A DNA stretch of 64,000 nt, taken from positions 2,418,001 through 2,482,000 of the forward strand of contig NZ_CP134867.1 in NCBI RefSeq assembly GCF_031954525.1, given 5' to 3'. The stretch's first letter is position 1, and the number at the start of each line of letters is the position of its first letter. The stretch is from Dyella sp. BiH032. GTDB taxonomy: Bacteria; Pseudomonadota; Gammaproteobacteria; Xanthomonadales; Rhodanobacteraceae. The notes beneath the pieces are model-generated. The model did not search any database and was not told where the DNA came from. It saw only the letters and a list, made by a program, of their open reading frames with translations. Of the stretch, positions 55,313 through 64,000 are shown piece after piece. A program made the translations under genes and the position numbers.

Positions 55313-56481
55313 TCGCCCTCTATGTGCTGGCCCTGCTGATCCCGGTCGCCTTCGTCAGTGGCTGGTGGACCGCCCGGAGCGCTGGAGCAAAACGCTCGGG
55401 CGCCCAGGTAAGCGAGCTGTCTTCCGACTATTTCCGCGGTCTGAACTACCTGCTCAACGAGGAGCAGGACAAGGCTATCGAGGTATTCCTGCGCCTCGCG
55501 GAATACAACCGCGACACCGTGGAAACCCATCTCGCGCTCGGCAACCTGTTCCGTCGACGCGGCGAGGTGGACCGCGCCATCCGCCTGCACCAGCACCTGG
55601 TCTCCAGGCCTGGCCTTTCCGATGCGATGAAAACCGTCGCGCTCCTGGAACTGGGCGAGGACTACATGCGTGCCGGACTGCTCGATCGCGCCGAAACGCT
55701 GTTCTCCGATCTCGTCGCGATGGATGCCCATGCGCCGTCGGCGCTGCGCCATTTGATCGCGATCTATCAACACGAGCGCGACTGGCACAAAGCCATCGAA
55801 CATGCGCGCCGTCTGGAAGCGATGACCGGCGAAGACGAGGCCGGCATGATCGCCCAGTTCTATTGCGAGCTCGCCGAGCAGGCCCGCCAGCATGGCGCGC
55901 GCCAGGATGCGCGGGAATACCTGCGCCAAGCCTTCGCCTGTCAGGCTGATTGCGTCCGCGCCTTCATGCTCACCGGACGCCTCCATGCCGAAGAAGGCGA
56001 GCACGATCAAGCGGTCGATGTCTATGAAGCGGCCGTCGAGGCGGATATCGCCTTCGTGCCGGAAATTCTTCCGCCGCTGCTCAACAGCTATGCGCGCTCC
56101 CAGCAGATGGAGCGCGCCGAGCGTTTCCTGCGCGATATCCTGGAGCGCTATCACGGCATTTCGCCGGTGCTGGCGTTGACCCGCCTGTACCAGCAGCGCG
56201 ACGGTGAGCGCACGGCGATCGATTTCCTCACCTCACAGTTGCGTCAGCGTCCCTCGGTGCGAGGCCTGATGGCGCTGATCGACGCGACCATGGACAAGGT
56301 CGAAGGCGAGGCGCGCGAGAACTTCCTGATCCTGCGCGACCTCACCAGGAAGCTGCTGGAAGGGCAGGCGATGTATCGCTGCAGCCGCTGCGGCTTCGGC
56401 GCCAAGGCGCACCATTGGCAGTGCCCGAGCTGCAAGAGCTGGAGCACGATCCGCCCGATCCACGGCGTCGCGAACGAGTGA
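55309..56481 (+). CDS. lapB: Lipopolysaccharide assembly protein LapB (YciM)
   Basis: A 390-residue membrane-anchored TPR protein. One N-terminal helix (YVLALLIPVAFVSGWWTARS) is followed by about eight TPRs (e.g. YFRGLNYLLNEEQDKAIEVFLRL begins the first) and a C-terminal rubredoxin-like zinc domain YRCSRCGFGAKAHHWQCPSCKSW. It brings LpxC to FtsH and so sets LPS levels. Translation is coupled to lapA by a 4-bp overlap. Confidence 0.95.
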   Translation: MIALYVLALLIPVAFVSGWWTARSAGAKRSGAQVSELSSDYFRGLNYLLNEEQDKAIEVFLRLAEYNRDTVETHLALGNLFRRRGEVDRAIRLHQHLVSRPGLSDAMKTVALLELGEDYMRAGLLDRAETLFSDLVAMDAHAPSALRHLIAIYQHERDWHKAIEHARRLEAMTGEDEAGMIAQFYCELAEQARQHGARQDAREYLRQAFACQADCVRAFMLTGRLHAEEGEHDQAVDVYEAAVEADIAFVPEILPPLLNSYARSQQMERAERFLRDILERYHGISPVLALTRLYQQRDGERTAIDFLTSQLRQRPSVRGLMALIDATMDKVEGEARENFLILRDLTRKLLEGQAMYRCSRCGFGAKAHHWQCPSCKSWSTIRPIHGVANE

Positions 56482-56488
56482 CGCCGCC

Positions 56489-57520
56489 ATGACGCCTTTC
56501 ATGCTGGCCTCAGGGATGGTGCTGGCAGCACTGCTGATCGCCTTGATCGTGGTGCGCATCGCGATCGCATACGCCCATCGCCGGGGCATGTTCGACCAGC
56601 CCGGCCAGCGGCGTTCGCATTCCATTCCCACCCCCCGTGGCGGCGGCATCGGCATGGTCGCTGCCGTGCTCGCGACGTCGCCCTGGGCGCTGCTTGTGCT
56701 GGCACCGGCCTGGTCCTGGCCCGTGCCGCTGGCGTTGGCCCTGGGAACGGTCCTCGTCGCCGCGATCGGCTGGTGGGACGACCATCACTCCTTGCCGGTG
56801 CTGCCGCGGCTCGGCGTGCAGCTGGCGTCGTGCGCCCTGTTCGGGATAGCCATGAGCGCGGGCGCCATCTCCTGGCTATGGCTGCCGGTCTTGGTGCTTG
56901 GTGGGGCCTGGAGCATCAATCTGCACAACTTCATGGATGGAATCGATGGCCTGCTCGCCCAGCAATGCCTGTTCGTAGCCATCGGCCTGGGCATGCTGGC
57001 CGCCGGAGCGGGACAGACCTCCCTGGCGGTCGCGGTTGCCTGCCTGGCGGCGGCCGCGCTGGGTTTCTGGTGTTACAACCGGCCCCGGGCGGCGATCTTC
57101 ATGGGCGATGTAGGCAGCGGGACGCTTGGTTTCCTTCTCTTCGCCTTCACGGCCCTGCTGTGGCGGACCGAGACAGCCCTGCTCTGGCCGGCCTTGACCC
57201 TGAGTTCATCCTTCATAACGGACGCTAGCCTTACTCTTCTGAGCCGTTTTCTGAAGGGACGGCGCTGGTACACTCCGCACCGCGAACACCTGTATCAATG
57301 GCTGGTTCGCAGTGGCATGTCGCATGCGGCGGGGGGGGCGTGCTATCTGGCCTGGAACCTTCTGGTCGCCGCGCCGCTGGCGTGGCTGTCATGGTTCTGT
57401 CGGGGCTGGGGGTGGACGATCTGCGTCGTTACGTATTTGATCGCAGGCGCAGCTTGGATGCTCGCCAAGCGCTACTGTCTGTGGCGTACCCAGCACAAGG
57501 CCAGTCATGTCGCTACGTAA
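56489..57520 (+). CDS. Glycosyltransferase family 4, WbpL/WecA-like
   Basis: A 343-residue polytopic enzyme (about ten helices) of the MraY/WecA family that transfers a sugar-1-phosphate to undecaprenyl phosphate to start O-antigen or common polysaccharide synthesis. Motifs are IGWWDDHHSLP (Mg2+ site), NLHNFMDGIDGL, AIFMGDVGSGTLGF and the cytoplasmic RRWYTPHREHLYQ, whose HREH pattern is typical of the WbpL group. It starts 8 bp after lapB and overlaps the next gene by 14 bp. Confidence 0.9.
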   Translation: MTPFMLASGMVLAALLIALIVVRIAIAYAHRRGMFDQPGQRRSHSIPTPRGGGIGMVAAVLATSPWALLVLAPAWSWPVPLALALGTVLVAAIGWWDDHHSLPVLPRLGVQLASCALFGIAMSAGAISWLWLPVLVLGGAWSINLHNFMDGIDGLLAQQCLFVAIGLGMLAAGAGQTSLAVAVACLAAAALGFWCYNRPRAAIFMGDVGSGTLGFLLFAFTALLWRTETALLWPALTLSSSFITDASLTLLSRFLKGRRWYTPHREHLYQWLVRSGMSHAAGGACYLAWNLLVAAPLAWLSWFCRGWGWTICVVTYLIAGAAWMLAKRYCLWRTQHKASHVAT

Positions 57521-59402
57521 ACTGATCGCTGTCATCCATCCGCGTGCGGCAGTCGCGTTACACGACCTGCTCATGGCGGCGATCGCCTGGTGGGTGGCCA
57601 AGTCGCTGCGTTACGCGCTGGTCGACGACGTCGCGGTCCATTTCCACCTGTTGGAATTCCCGCTGGTGCTGGCAGTGCAGGGCATCGTCCTGAACTGGAC
57701 CGGCCTCTATCGCGGCCTCTGGCGCTTCGCCAGCCTTCCCGACCTGTGGAACATCCTGCGCGCCACCATCATCGGCGCCCTGTCCATCGGCTTGATCCTG
57801 TTCCTGTACAACCGCCTGGAAGACGTACCGCGCTCCGTGCTGCTGGTCTATCCGGTGGTGCTGTCCATGCTGCTCGGCGGCCCGCGCCTGGCCTACCGCT
57901 TCTGGAAGGACAGCCGCATCGACATGTTTCAGTCGCAGCCGGTGCAGCGGGTCCTGATCGTCGGCGCGGACCGTGCCGGCGAAGCGCTCGCCCGCGATCT
58001 GCATCGCGACAGCCGCTATGCGGTGGTCGGTTTCGTGGACGACCATGACAGCCTGCGCGGCGCCAGCATCAACGGCCGTCCGGTGCTGGGCCGCATCGAC
58101 CTGCTGCCGGAACTGGCGCGCGAAGTGGCCGCGCAGATGCTCCTCATCGCCATGCCGGCGGCCTCGACGGAGGAAATGCGTCGGATCGTGGAACTTTGCG
58201 ATCAGACCGGCCTGCCATACCGCACGGTACCCAAGCTGGAAGATGTCGTCGCCGGCCGCGCGCATTTCAACGAGATCAAGGAAGTCGCGATCGAGGACCT
58301 GCTCGGCCGCGATGCCGTGGAACTGGACTGGACCGCCATCCGCGAGACGCTGACCGGCAAACGCGTGCTCGTCACCGGCGGCGGCGGTTCGATCGGCTCG
58401 GAATTGTGCCGACAGGTGGCTCGCCTCGGTGCGCAGTCGCTCTGCGTGGTGGACAACGCGGAGTTCAACCTCTACCAGATCGCCCAGGAGCTGCGGCAGG
58501 AATTCCCCGAGCTGCTGTTCGAGCCCATCCTGGCCGACTGCGGGGACCCGGCCGCGATGACGCGGCTTTTCGTGGAGTTCAAGCCGCAGGTCGTGTTCCA
58601 CGCCGCGGCTTACAAGCATGTGCCGCTGCTGCAGGGCCAGCTCCGTTCGGCCTTCCGCAACAACGTGCTGGCTTCGCGCAACATGGCCGACATGGCGGAC
58701 CGCCACCAGGCCGAGTGCTTCGTGCTCATCTCGACCGACAAAGCGGTCAATCCCACCAGCGTGATGGGCGCCTGCAAGCGCATCGCCGAAATCTGGTGCC
58801 AGAACCTCGATGCGCGTTCGACCACGCGCTACATCACGGTACGGTTCGGCAACGTGCTCGATTCGGCCGGTTCGGTCGTGCCGCTGTTCCGCAAGCAGAT
58901 CCGTGCCGGCGGCCCGGTGACCATCACGCACCCGGAAATCTCCCGCTATTTCATGACCATCCCGGAGGCCTGCCAGCTCATCCTGCAGGCGGCCAGCCTG
59001 GGCAAGGGCGGGGAGATCTTCGCGCTGGACATGGGCGAGCCGGTGAAGATCCGCGACCTGGCCGAGCAGATGATCCGCCTCGCCGGCAAGAAGCCCGGCA
59101 CCGAGATTCCGATCGTGTTCACCGGTCTGCGTTCCGGCGAGAAGCTCTTCGAAGAGCTGTTCCATCCGCTGGAAAACTACACGGCGACCGCGCACGCCAA
59201 GATCTTCCTCGCGCAGTACCGCCAGGTCAGCTGGGAGTTGCTGCAGGCCCAACTGGTCAAGGCTGCCGAAGCCACGGTTGCCTACGATGAGGAATCCCTG
59301 CGGCGCTGCGTGTCCAGCCTGCTGCCATCGTTCCGCTGGAGCGACGTGGCGCAGCCGGACAACGTGGTGTCGATCCGTCGCAATGAATCAGGAGAGAAGT
59401 GA
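57507..59402 (+). CDS. WbpM/CapD-like nucleotide-sugar 4,6-dehydratase
   Basis: A 631-residue membrane enzyme. About four N-terminal helices are followed by a CoA-binding-like Rossmann domain (VLIVGADRAGEALARDL, about 148-165) and a catalytic SDR domain with VLVTGGGGSIGSELCRQ (about 288-304) and the STDKAVNPTSVMGACKR active site. The tyrosine of the usual YxxxK is replaced by Met (SVMGACK), as in WbpM/FlaA1. It makes 4-keto-6-deoxy sugars from UDP-GlcNAc for O-antigen. WbpL-like and WbpM-like genes in tandem are a standard pair. Confidence 0.92.
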   Translation: MSLRKLIAVIHPRAAVALHDLLMAAIAWWVAKSLRYALVDDVAVHFHLLEFPLVLAVQGIVLNWTGLYRGLWRFASLPDLWNILRATIIGALSIGLILFLYNRLEDVPRSVLLVYPVVLSMLLGGPRLAYRFWKDSRIDMFQSQPVQRVLIVGADRAGEALARDLHRDSRYAVVGFVDDHDSLRGASINGRPVLGRIDLLPELAREVAAQMLLIAMPAASTEEMRRIVELCDQTGLPYRTVPKLEDVVAGRAHFNEIKEVAIEDLLGRDAVELDWTAIRETLTGKRVLVTGGGGSIGSELCRQVARLGAQSLCVVDNAEFNLYQIAQELRQEFPELLFEPILADCGDPAAMTRLFVEFKPQVVFHAAAYKHVPLLQGQLRSAFRNNVLASRNMADMADRHQAECFVLISTDKAVNPTSVMGACKRIAEIWCQNLDARSTTRYITVRFGNVLDSAGSVVPLFRKQIRAGGPVTITHPEISRYFMTIPEACQLILQAASLGKGGEIFALDMGEPVKIRDLAEQMIRLAGKKPGTEIPIVFTGLRSGEKLFEELFHPLENYTATAHAKIFLAQYRQVSWELLQAQLVKAAEATVAYDEESLRRCVSSLLPSFRWSDVAQPDNVVSIRRNESGEK

Positions 59403-60278
59403 GTGAGCAAGCCTCTGCGCAAGGTGGTCTTTCCGGTGGCGGGCCTGGGCACGCGTTTCCTGCCGGCCACCAAGGTGGTCGCCAAGGAAATGCTGCCGGT
59501 GCTGGACAAGCCGCTGATCCAGTACGCCGTCGATGAAGCCGTCGATGCGGGCGCGGACACGCTGGTGTTCGTCACCAACCGCTACAAGCACGCCATCGCC
59601 GACTATTTCGACAAGGCCTACGAGCTGGAGGCCAAGCTGCAGGAAAAGGGCAAGGACGAACTGCTCGCCCTGGTGCAGGGCACGCTGCCGCGCAACGTGC
59701 GCGCCATTTTCGTCACCCAGCCCGAGGCGCTGGGCCTGGGCCATGCCGTGCTCTGCGCCAAGCCCGTAGTGGGCGACGAGCCATTCGGCGTGATCCTTCC
59801 CGACGACCTGATCTGGAACAAGGGCAAGGGCGCGCTGGGCCAGATGGCCGAGCTGGCCCAGGGGCAGGGCGCCGCCGGCGTCATCGCGGTGGAGGAAGTG
59901 CCGCAGAACGACACCGACAAGTACGGCATCGTCGATGCCACGCCCATCGACCCGCGCAGCGCGCAGATCCGCCACATGGTGGAGAAGCCCAAGCCCTCCG
60001 AGGCACCGTCGAATCTTGCGGTGGTGGGCCGCTACGTGCTGCCGGGCCGCATCTTCGAGCTGCTGGAGAAGACCACTCCCGGCGCCGGCGGCGAAATCCA
60101 GTTGACCGATGCGATCGATGCGCTGCTGAAGGAGCAGGGCAAGGTGCTGGCCTACCGTTTCGAGGGCACCCGTTTCGACTGCGGCAACAAGGCCGGCCTG
60201 GTGCGCGCCACCATGCACATGGCGCTGCAGGACCCGAAGCTGGCCCCGGTGGTGCGCGAGCTCCTGGCTGGGCTTTAA
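59403..60278 (+). CDS. galU: UTP-glucose-1-phosphate uridylyltransferase
   Basis: A 291-residue enzyme making UDP-glucose for LPS and exopolysaccharide. It has the nucleotide-binding VVFPVAGLGTRFLPATKVVAKEMLPV, LPDDLIWNKGKG, the active-site EKPKPSEAPSNLAVVGRYVL and FEGTRFDCGNKAGLV. GTG start directly after the dehydratase stop (0 bp gap), with GGAGAG in the preceding codons, so it is part of the same operon. Confidence 0.97.
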   Translation: MSKPLRKVVFPVAGLGTRFLPATKVVAKEMLPVLDKPLIQYAVDEAVDAGADTLVFVTNRYKHAIADYFDKAYELEAKLQEKGKDELLALVQGTLPRNVRAIFVTQPEALGLGHAVLCAKPVVGDEPFGVILPDDLIWNKGKGALGQMAELAQGQGAAGVIAVEEVPQNDTDKYGIVDATPIDPRSAQIRHMVEKPKPSEAPSNLAVVGRYVLPGRIFELLEKTTPGAGGEIQLTDAIDALLKEQGKVLAYRFEGTRFDCGNKAGLVRATMHMALQDPKLAPVVRELLAGL

Positions 60279-60687
60279 GGAGCCCGCTCTCGCGACAACG
60301 CACTCCCTTTCCCCTCCGGGGAGAGGGAGGAGAGGGCCGGGGTGAGGGGTCCTACGAAGCGATAAAGCAAACGCACGACACCGTGCTTCGCCTCGCCGTC
60401 CCGTTTTCTGTAAACCCCCTCATCCAGCCGATACCCGCCTTCTCCCTCCGTCGGAGGGAAGGGCTCCGGGTCTGTAGACATCGAAAGCTCATGGCCGCCC
60501 AAATCCAACCGGCGCCATGCCACAATCCCTGCTGCATTCCGCCAGGAATCGCGGGCAGGATGCGTCAAGGGGAAGACCTGATCACGACGCTGTTCCACTT
60601 GGTGGGGCGGCGTCGTCGCATGCGGGATTCGGCCCGAGGCCGGCGCTAGCCGTCTTTGTTTCATCGGATGAATTGTCAGGAAGCATT
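60279..60687. other. Intergenic region with dispersed repeats
   Basis: Contains two palindromic repeats: TTTCCCCTCCGGGGAGAGGG with the tail GGGTGAGGGG (about 60307-60350), and CCCCTCATCCAGCC...TTCTCCCTCCGTCGGAGGGAAGG (about 60417-60466). They are related to those at 26806-26978. The remainder (60470-60687) shows no gene; a short frame at 60383-60649 lies across the repeats and is not credible. Confidence 0.6.
60307..60466. repeat. Dispersed intergenic palindromic repeats (second locus)
   Basis: Same two modules as at 26806-26978, C-rich and G-rich arms around CCGG or CGTCGG centres, separated by about 65 bp. Their order and orientation relative to each other are preserved, which suggests a composite repeat unit. 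Confidence 0.6.
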
Positions 60688-63600
60688 ATGGATTTGCTGC
60701 GGTTTCTGCTCTCTTTGCCCGTCCGTCTGGTACGCGGCCTGCTCTATGTGATCGCGCTGCTGCTGCGGCCGCTGATCGGCAACGTGTCCTGGTCCGCACC
60801 GGGCTGGATGCCCGCCACGGGCGCGTACGTGAAGCGCAGGCCGCTGCACTCGGCGGGCATCCTGCTCGCCACCGTGGCGATCGCCGCGGGTGGCTGGTTC
60901 GGCTGGGAGTGGTACAAGAACCGGCCCAAGCCGGTGGAGCCGACCCGGATCACCTTCGAGGTGAGCAAGCCCGGGATCACCGACTACACCGCGCAGACCA
61001 TCACCTACCATCCTCTGGTCGTGCAGTTCTCGCGCTCCGCGGCACCGCTGGAGCTGGTGGGCAAGCCGGTCACCGCGGGCGTGGTGATGGACCCAGTGGT
61101 GAAAGGGCAGTGGACCTGGCAGGACGATCGCACGCTGCGCTTCGCTCCCTCCGAAGACTGGCCCGTCGGCAAGCATTTCGAAGTCCGCTTCGACGTGCCC
61201 AAGGCGTTCGCGCCGCACGTGCTGATGGCCGACGATCATTTCAGCTTCGACACCGAGCCGTTCACGGTGACCCTCGGCCGCGGCGAGTTCTACCAGGATC
61301 CGACGGACGCCACCGCCAAGAAGACCATCCAGCCGGTGGACTTCAATTATCCGGTGGACACCGCGCAGTTCGAGAAGCGCATCGCGCTGACCCTCACCCA
61401 GAAGGGCAGCCTGGACAGCGCGCTGAAGTACACGGTCACCTACGACCCATACAAGCTGCATGCCTGGATCCATTCGCAGCCGCTGGCCCTGCCGCGCGAC
61501 GACGGCGCGGTGAAGTACGCCATCGACAAAGGCGTGCACAGCCTGCGCGGCGGCGACGGTTCCAAGGAGAAGCTCGCCACCGACGTGAAGGTGCCCGGCC
61601 TCTACAGCCTCACCATCGACGACATCACGCCCACCCTGGTCGACAACGACAAGTACGAGCCCGAACAGGTCATGGTGATGACCGTCAGCGGCACGGTGCG
61701 CGACAGCGAAGTCGCCGGCCTCACCAAGGCGTGGATCCTGCCGCGGCGCAACCCCGAGGTGGAGCAGTCGGACGACGACGCGCCCTATCCCTGGGACGTC
61801 TCGCAGGTCAGCGAAGCCCTGTTGCGCAAGTCGCAGCCGCTCAAGCTGGAGCTGGTGCCCACCGAGGGCGACTACCAGGCCGCGCAGAGCTTCAAGTACC
61901 ACGCCGAACCCGGCCAGCGCGTCTATGTGCGCGTCGAGAAGGGGCTGAAGTCGTTCGGCGGCTACATCCTGGGCACGGCACGGACCGAGGCGTTCACCGT
62001 TCCCGACTATCCCAAGCTGCTGCGCTTCATGGCCGATGGCTCGCTGCTGTCGTTGAGCGGCAGCAAGCGCATCTCGGTCGTTTCGCGCAACCTGCCTGGC
62101 ATGCGGGTAGAGGTCGGCCGCGTGTTGCCGGACCAGCTCCAGCACCTGGTCAGCCTCAATGAAGGCACGTATGCGCGTCCGTCGCTGAATTACTCCTTCA
62201 GCGAAGACCACATCGTCGACCGTTTCGAACAGAAGCGCAGCTTCCCCAAGGGCGATCCGGGCAAGGCCCACTACGAGGGCGTCGACCTCGCGCAGTACCT
62301 GAAGGACGGCAAGCGCGGCGTGTTCCTGCTGCACCTGTCCAGCTACGACGCGGCCGCCGAGAAGAAGGCCGCCGCGGCCGCCGCGGCCGCCGCGGCGGAC
62401 CAGGGACCGCAAGCCGCCCCCCGCACAGGCGACGAATCGGAAGGGAGCGCGACGGAAGGCGAGTCGGAAAGCGAAGGCTACGAAGGCGATGGCAGTTCCT
62501 CCGACAACGGGCCCGACCCGACCGACACGCGCCTGGTGGTGGTCACCGACCTCGGCGTGCTGGTGAAGCGCGCCATCGATGGCAGCCAGGACGTTTTCGT
62601 GCAGTCCATCCACGACGGCCAGCCGATCGCCGGCGCCACCGTGTCGGTGCTCGCGGTCAACGGGCAGACGCTGTACAGCGAGGCCACGGGCGCCGAAGGC
62701 ATGGTGCATTTCCCGACGCTCAAGGGCCTGGAGCGCGAGAAGCGTCCGGTGATGTACCTGGTGAAGAAGGGCGAGGACCTGTCCTTCCTGCCCATCGGGG
62801 GCTACGACCGCCAGCTCGACTATTCGCGCTTCGACATCGGCGGCGAGCGCAACGCCACCAACCAGGGCCAGCTGTCGGCTTATCTGTTCTCCGACCGGGG
62901 CATCTATCGCCCGGGCGACACCTTCCATATCGGCCTGATCGTGCGCGCCGCCAGCTGGACCCGCAGCGTCGCCGGCGTGCCGCTGCAGGCGGAGATCGTC
63001 GACCCGCGCGGCGTCTCGGTGAAGCAGTTGCCGATGTCGATGGACGCCAGCGGCTTCGGTGAGCTGTCCTATGCTCCGGCCGAAACCGCGCCCACCGGCA
63101 CCTGGACCGTCAATCTGTACATCGTCAAGGACGGCCGGGCCAGCGCGCAGATCGGCAGCACCACCGTGCAGATCAAGGAGTTCCTCCCCGACCGCATGAA
63201 GGTCGAGGCCAAGCTGTCCCAGCAGGTGCCGGAAGGCTGGGTGAAGCCGGACCAGCTCAAGGGCGTGGTCGACGTGCAGAACCTGTTCGGCACGCCGGCC
63301 GAGAACCGTCGCGTGGAAGCGTCGCTCACCCTGCGCCCGGCGTGGCCGGAATTCCGCAGCTGGCAGGGTTATCACTTCTACGACGTCCGCCGCGCCAAGG
63401 AGGGTTACGAAGAAGCCCTGCAGGACGGTACGACCGACGACAAGGGCCATGCCGAATTCGACCTGGACCTGAAGAAATACGCCGACGCCACTTACCAGCT
63501 GTACTTCCTGACCAAGGCTTACGAGGCCGAAGGCGGGCGCAGCGTGGCCGCTGCGGCGCAGACGCTGGTGTCCAGCAATGACTGGCTGGTCGGATACAAG

Positions 63601-64000
63601 GCGGCGGACAGCCTGGACTACGTCAGCCGCGGCGCGCAGCGCAGCGTGCGCCTGGTGGCCATCGACAGCCACGCCAAGGCCACGGACCTCAAGGACCTGC
63701 GTGCGCAGCTGATCGAGCGCCGCTACATCTCGGTGCTCACCAAGCAGGATTCGGGCGTCTACAAGTACCAGTCCAAGCTGAAGGAAATCCCGGTCAACGA
63801 ACAGCCGCTGACCATTCCGGCCGCAGGCATGGACTATCCGTTGCCAACGGACAAGCCCGGCAACTACGCCCTGGTGATCCTGCGCGGCAGCGATCGCGTC
63901 GAGGTCAACCGCGTGGACTACTCCGTGGCCGGCGACGCCAACGTGTCGCGCTCGCTGGACCGCAACGCCGAGCTGCAGCTCAGCCTGAGCAAGCAGGACT
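60688..64000 (+). CDS. Bacterial alpha-2-macroglobulin family protein, 3' end beyond the window
   Basis: 1,104 readable residues without a stop. An N-terminal membrane anchor (AGILLATVAIAAGGWFGWEWY, about residues 52-72) places the protein in the inner membrane facing the periplasm. Macroglobulin MG domains follow, with the hallmark FSDRGIYRPGDTFHIG at about 734-749. A low-complexity linker (run of Ala, then Asp/Glu/Ser/Gly, about 555-615) interrupts the MG region. The thioester and bait regions would lie farther on, so it is not known whether this is the thioester (YfhM) or thioester-free type. Such proteins are thought to trap invading proteases, often with PbpC encoded next door. Confidence 0.9.
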   Translation, partial: MDLLRFLLSLPVRLVRGLLYVIALLLRPLIGNVSWSAPGWMPATGAYVKRRPLHSAGILLATVAIAAGGWFGWEWYKNRPKPVEPTRITFEVSKPGITDYTAQTITYHPLVVQFSRSAAPLELVGKPVTAGVVMDPVVKGQWTWQDDRTLRFAPSEDWPVGKHFEVRFDVPKAFAPHVLMADDHFSFDTEPFTVTLGRGEFYQDPTDATAKKTIQPVDFNYPVDTAQFEKRIALTLTQKGSLDSALKYTVTYDPYKLHAWIHSQPLALPRDDGAVKYAIDKGVHSLRGGDGSKEKLATDVKVPGLYSLTIDDITPTLVDNDKYEPEQVMVMTVSGTVRDSEVAGLTKAWILPRRNPEVEQSDDDAPYPWDVSQVSEALLRKSQPLKLELVPTEGDYQAAQSFKYHAEPGQRVYVRVEKGLKSFGGYILGTARTEAFTVPDYPKLLRFMADGSLLSLSGSKRISVVSRNLPGMRVEVGRVLPDQLQHLVSLNEGTYARPSLNYSFSEDHIVDRFEQKRSFPKGDPGKAHYEGVDLAQYLKDGKRGVFLLHLSSYDAAAEKKAAAAAAAAAADQGPQAAPRTGDESEGSATEGESESEGYEGDGSSSDNGPDPTDTRLVVVTDLGVLVKRAIDGSQDVFVQSIHDGQPIAGATVSVLAVNGQTLYSEATGAEGMVHFPTLKGLEREKRPVMYLVKKGEDLSFLPIGGYDRQLDYSRFDIGGERNATNQGQLSAYLFSDRGIYRPGDTFHIGLIVRAASWTRSVAGVPLQAEIVDPRGVSVKQLPMSMDASGFGELSYAPAETAPTGTWTVNLYIVKDGRASAQIGSTTVQIKEFLPDRMKVEAKLSQQVPEGWVKPDQLKGVVDVQNLFGTPAENRRVEASLTLRPAWPEFRSWQGYHFYDVRRAKEGYEEALQDGTTDDKGHAEFDLDLKKYADATYQLYFLTKAYEAEGGRSVAAAAQTLVSSNDWLVGYKAADSLDYVSRGAQRSVRLVAIDSHAKATDLKDLRAQLIERRYISVLTKQDSGVYKYQSKLKEIPVNEQPLTIPAAGMDYPLPTDKPGNYALVILRGSDRVEVNRVDYSVAGDANVSRSLDRNAELQLSLSKQD

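Overview
The window is GC-rich chromosomal DNA from a gammaproteobacterium, most likely of the Xanthomonadales/Lysobacterales (Rhodanobacteraceae-like, e.g. Dyella/Luteibacter/Frateuria relatives). The reasons are the gene order recN|hrcA-grpE-dnaK-dnaJ-dapB ... carA-carB-greA, the divergent bamE(omlA)/fur pair, the smpB|ratA-rnfH block and the rpsA-ihfB-lapA-lapB block running into O-antigen genes. The taxon is an inference from gene order and protein flavour, not a database match.

Layout. (1) 1-6.5 kb: accessory metabolism and regulation. This holds a truncated GH5 cellulase, an S51-type peptidase, a methyltransferase divergent from a MerR regulator, a NarL-type two-component pair divergent from a serine hydrolase, and a small hypothetical gene. 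(2) 6,954-23,549: a 16.6-kb genomic island inserted in the 3' end of ssrA (tmRNA). It is bounded by an 18-bp direct repeat, carries a tyrosine integrase next to ssrA and has paired integrase arm-type repeats at both ends. The cargo is mostly unknown: a broken PD-(D/E)XK-type nuclease gene, an ImmA/IrrE metallopeptidase, an exonuclease VII large-subunit-like protein with a coiled coil and a C-terminal membrane anchor, a tandem zinc/HNH protein, a HEPN-like protein, a CoiA-like protein, a decayed lipoprotein gene, an XRE regulator, and a 38-aa membrane peptide overlapping a winged-helix protein. (3) 23.5-26.8 kb: trans-translation (ssrA, smpB), ratA, rnfH, bamE and fur. (4) 27-29.6 kb: a candidate Rsm-type small RNA, a MASE1 histidine kinase and a divergent LuxR-type regulator. 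(5) 29.8-37.6 kb: recN, the heat-shock chaperone cluster and dapB. (6) 37.6-43 kb: a yybP-ykoY (Mn2+) riboswitch with a CaX antiporter, then a compact minus-strand operon pairing a Tes-like radical SAM enzyme with an Lgt-like membrane protein, then a 2OG-Fe(II) oxygenase. (7) 43.2-52.7 kb: carAB-greA, rpmJ, a LysR regulator with fadH and an acyl-CoA-binding protein, and cmk. (8) 52.8-64 kb: rpsA, ihfB, lapAB, O-antigen initiation and modification genes, galU, and the start of an alpha-2-macroglobulin that runs off the right edge.

How the parts work together. The core blocks serve protein quality control (tmRNA/SmpB, DnaKJ-GrpE-HrcA), envelope biogenesis (BamE, LapAB, glycosyltransferases, GalU, macroglobulin) and translation or nucleotide supply (CarAB, GreA, S1, Cmk). 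The two places most likely to hold undescribed biology are the ssrA island, with several nuclease-like proteins of unknown purpose, and the radical SAM/Lgt-like operon, which looks like a lipid-modification module.
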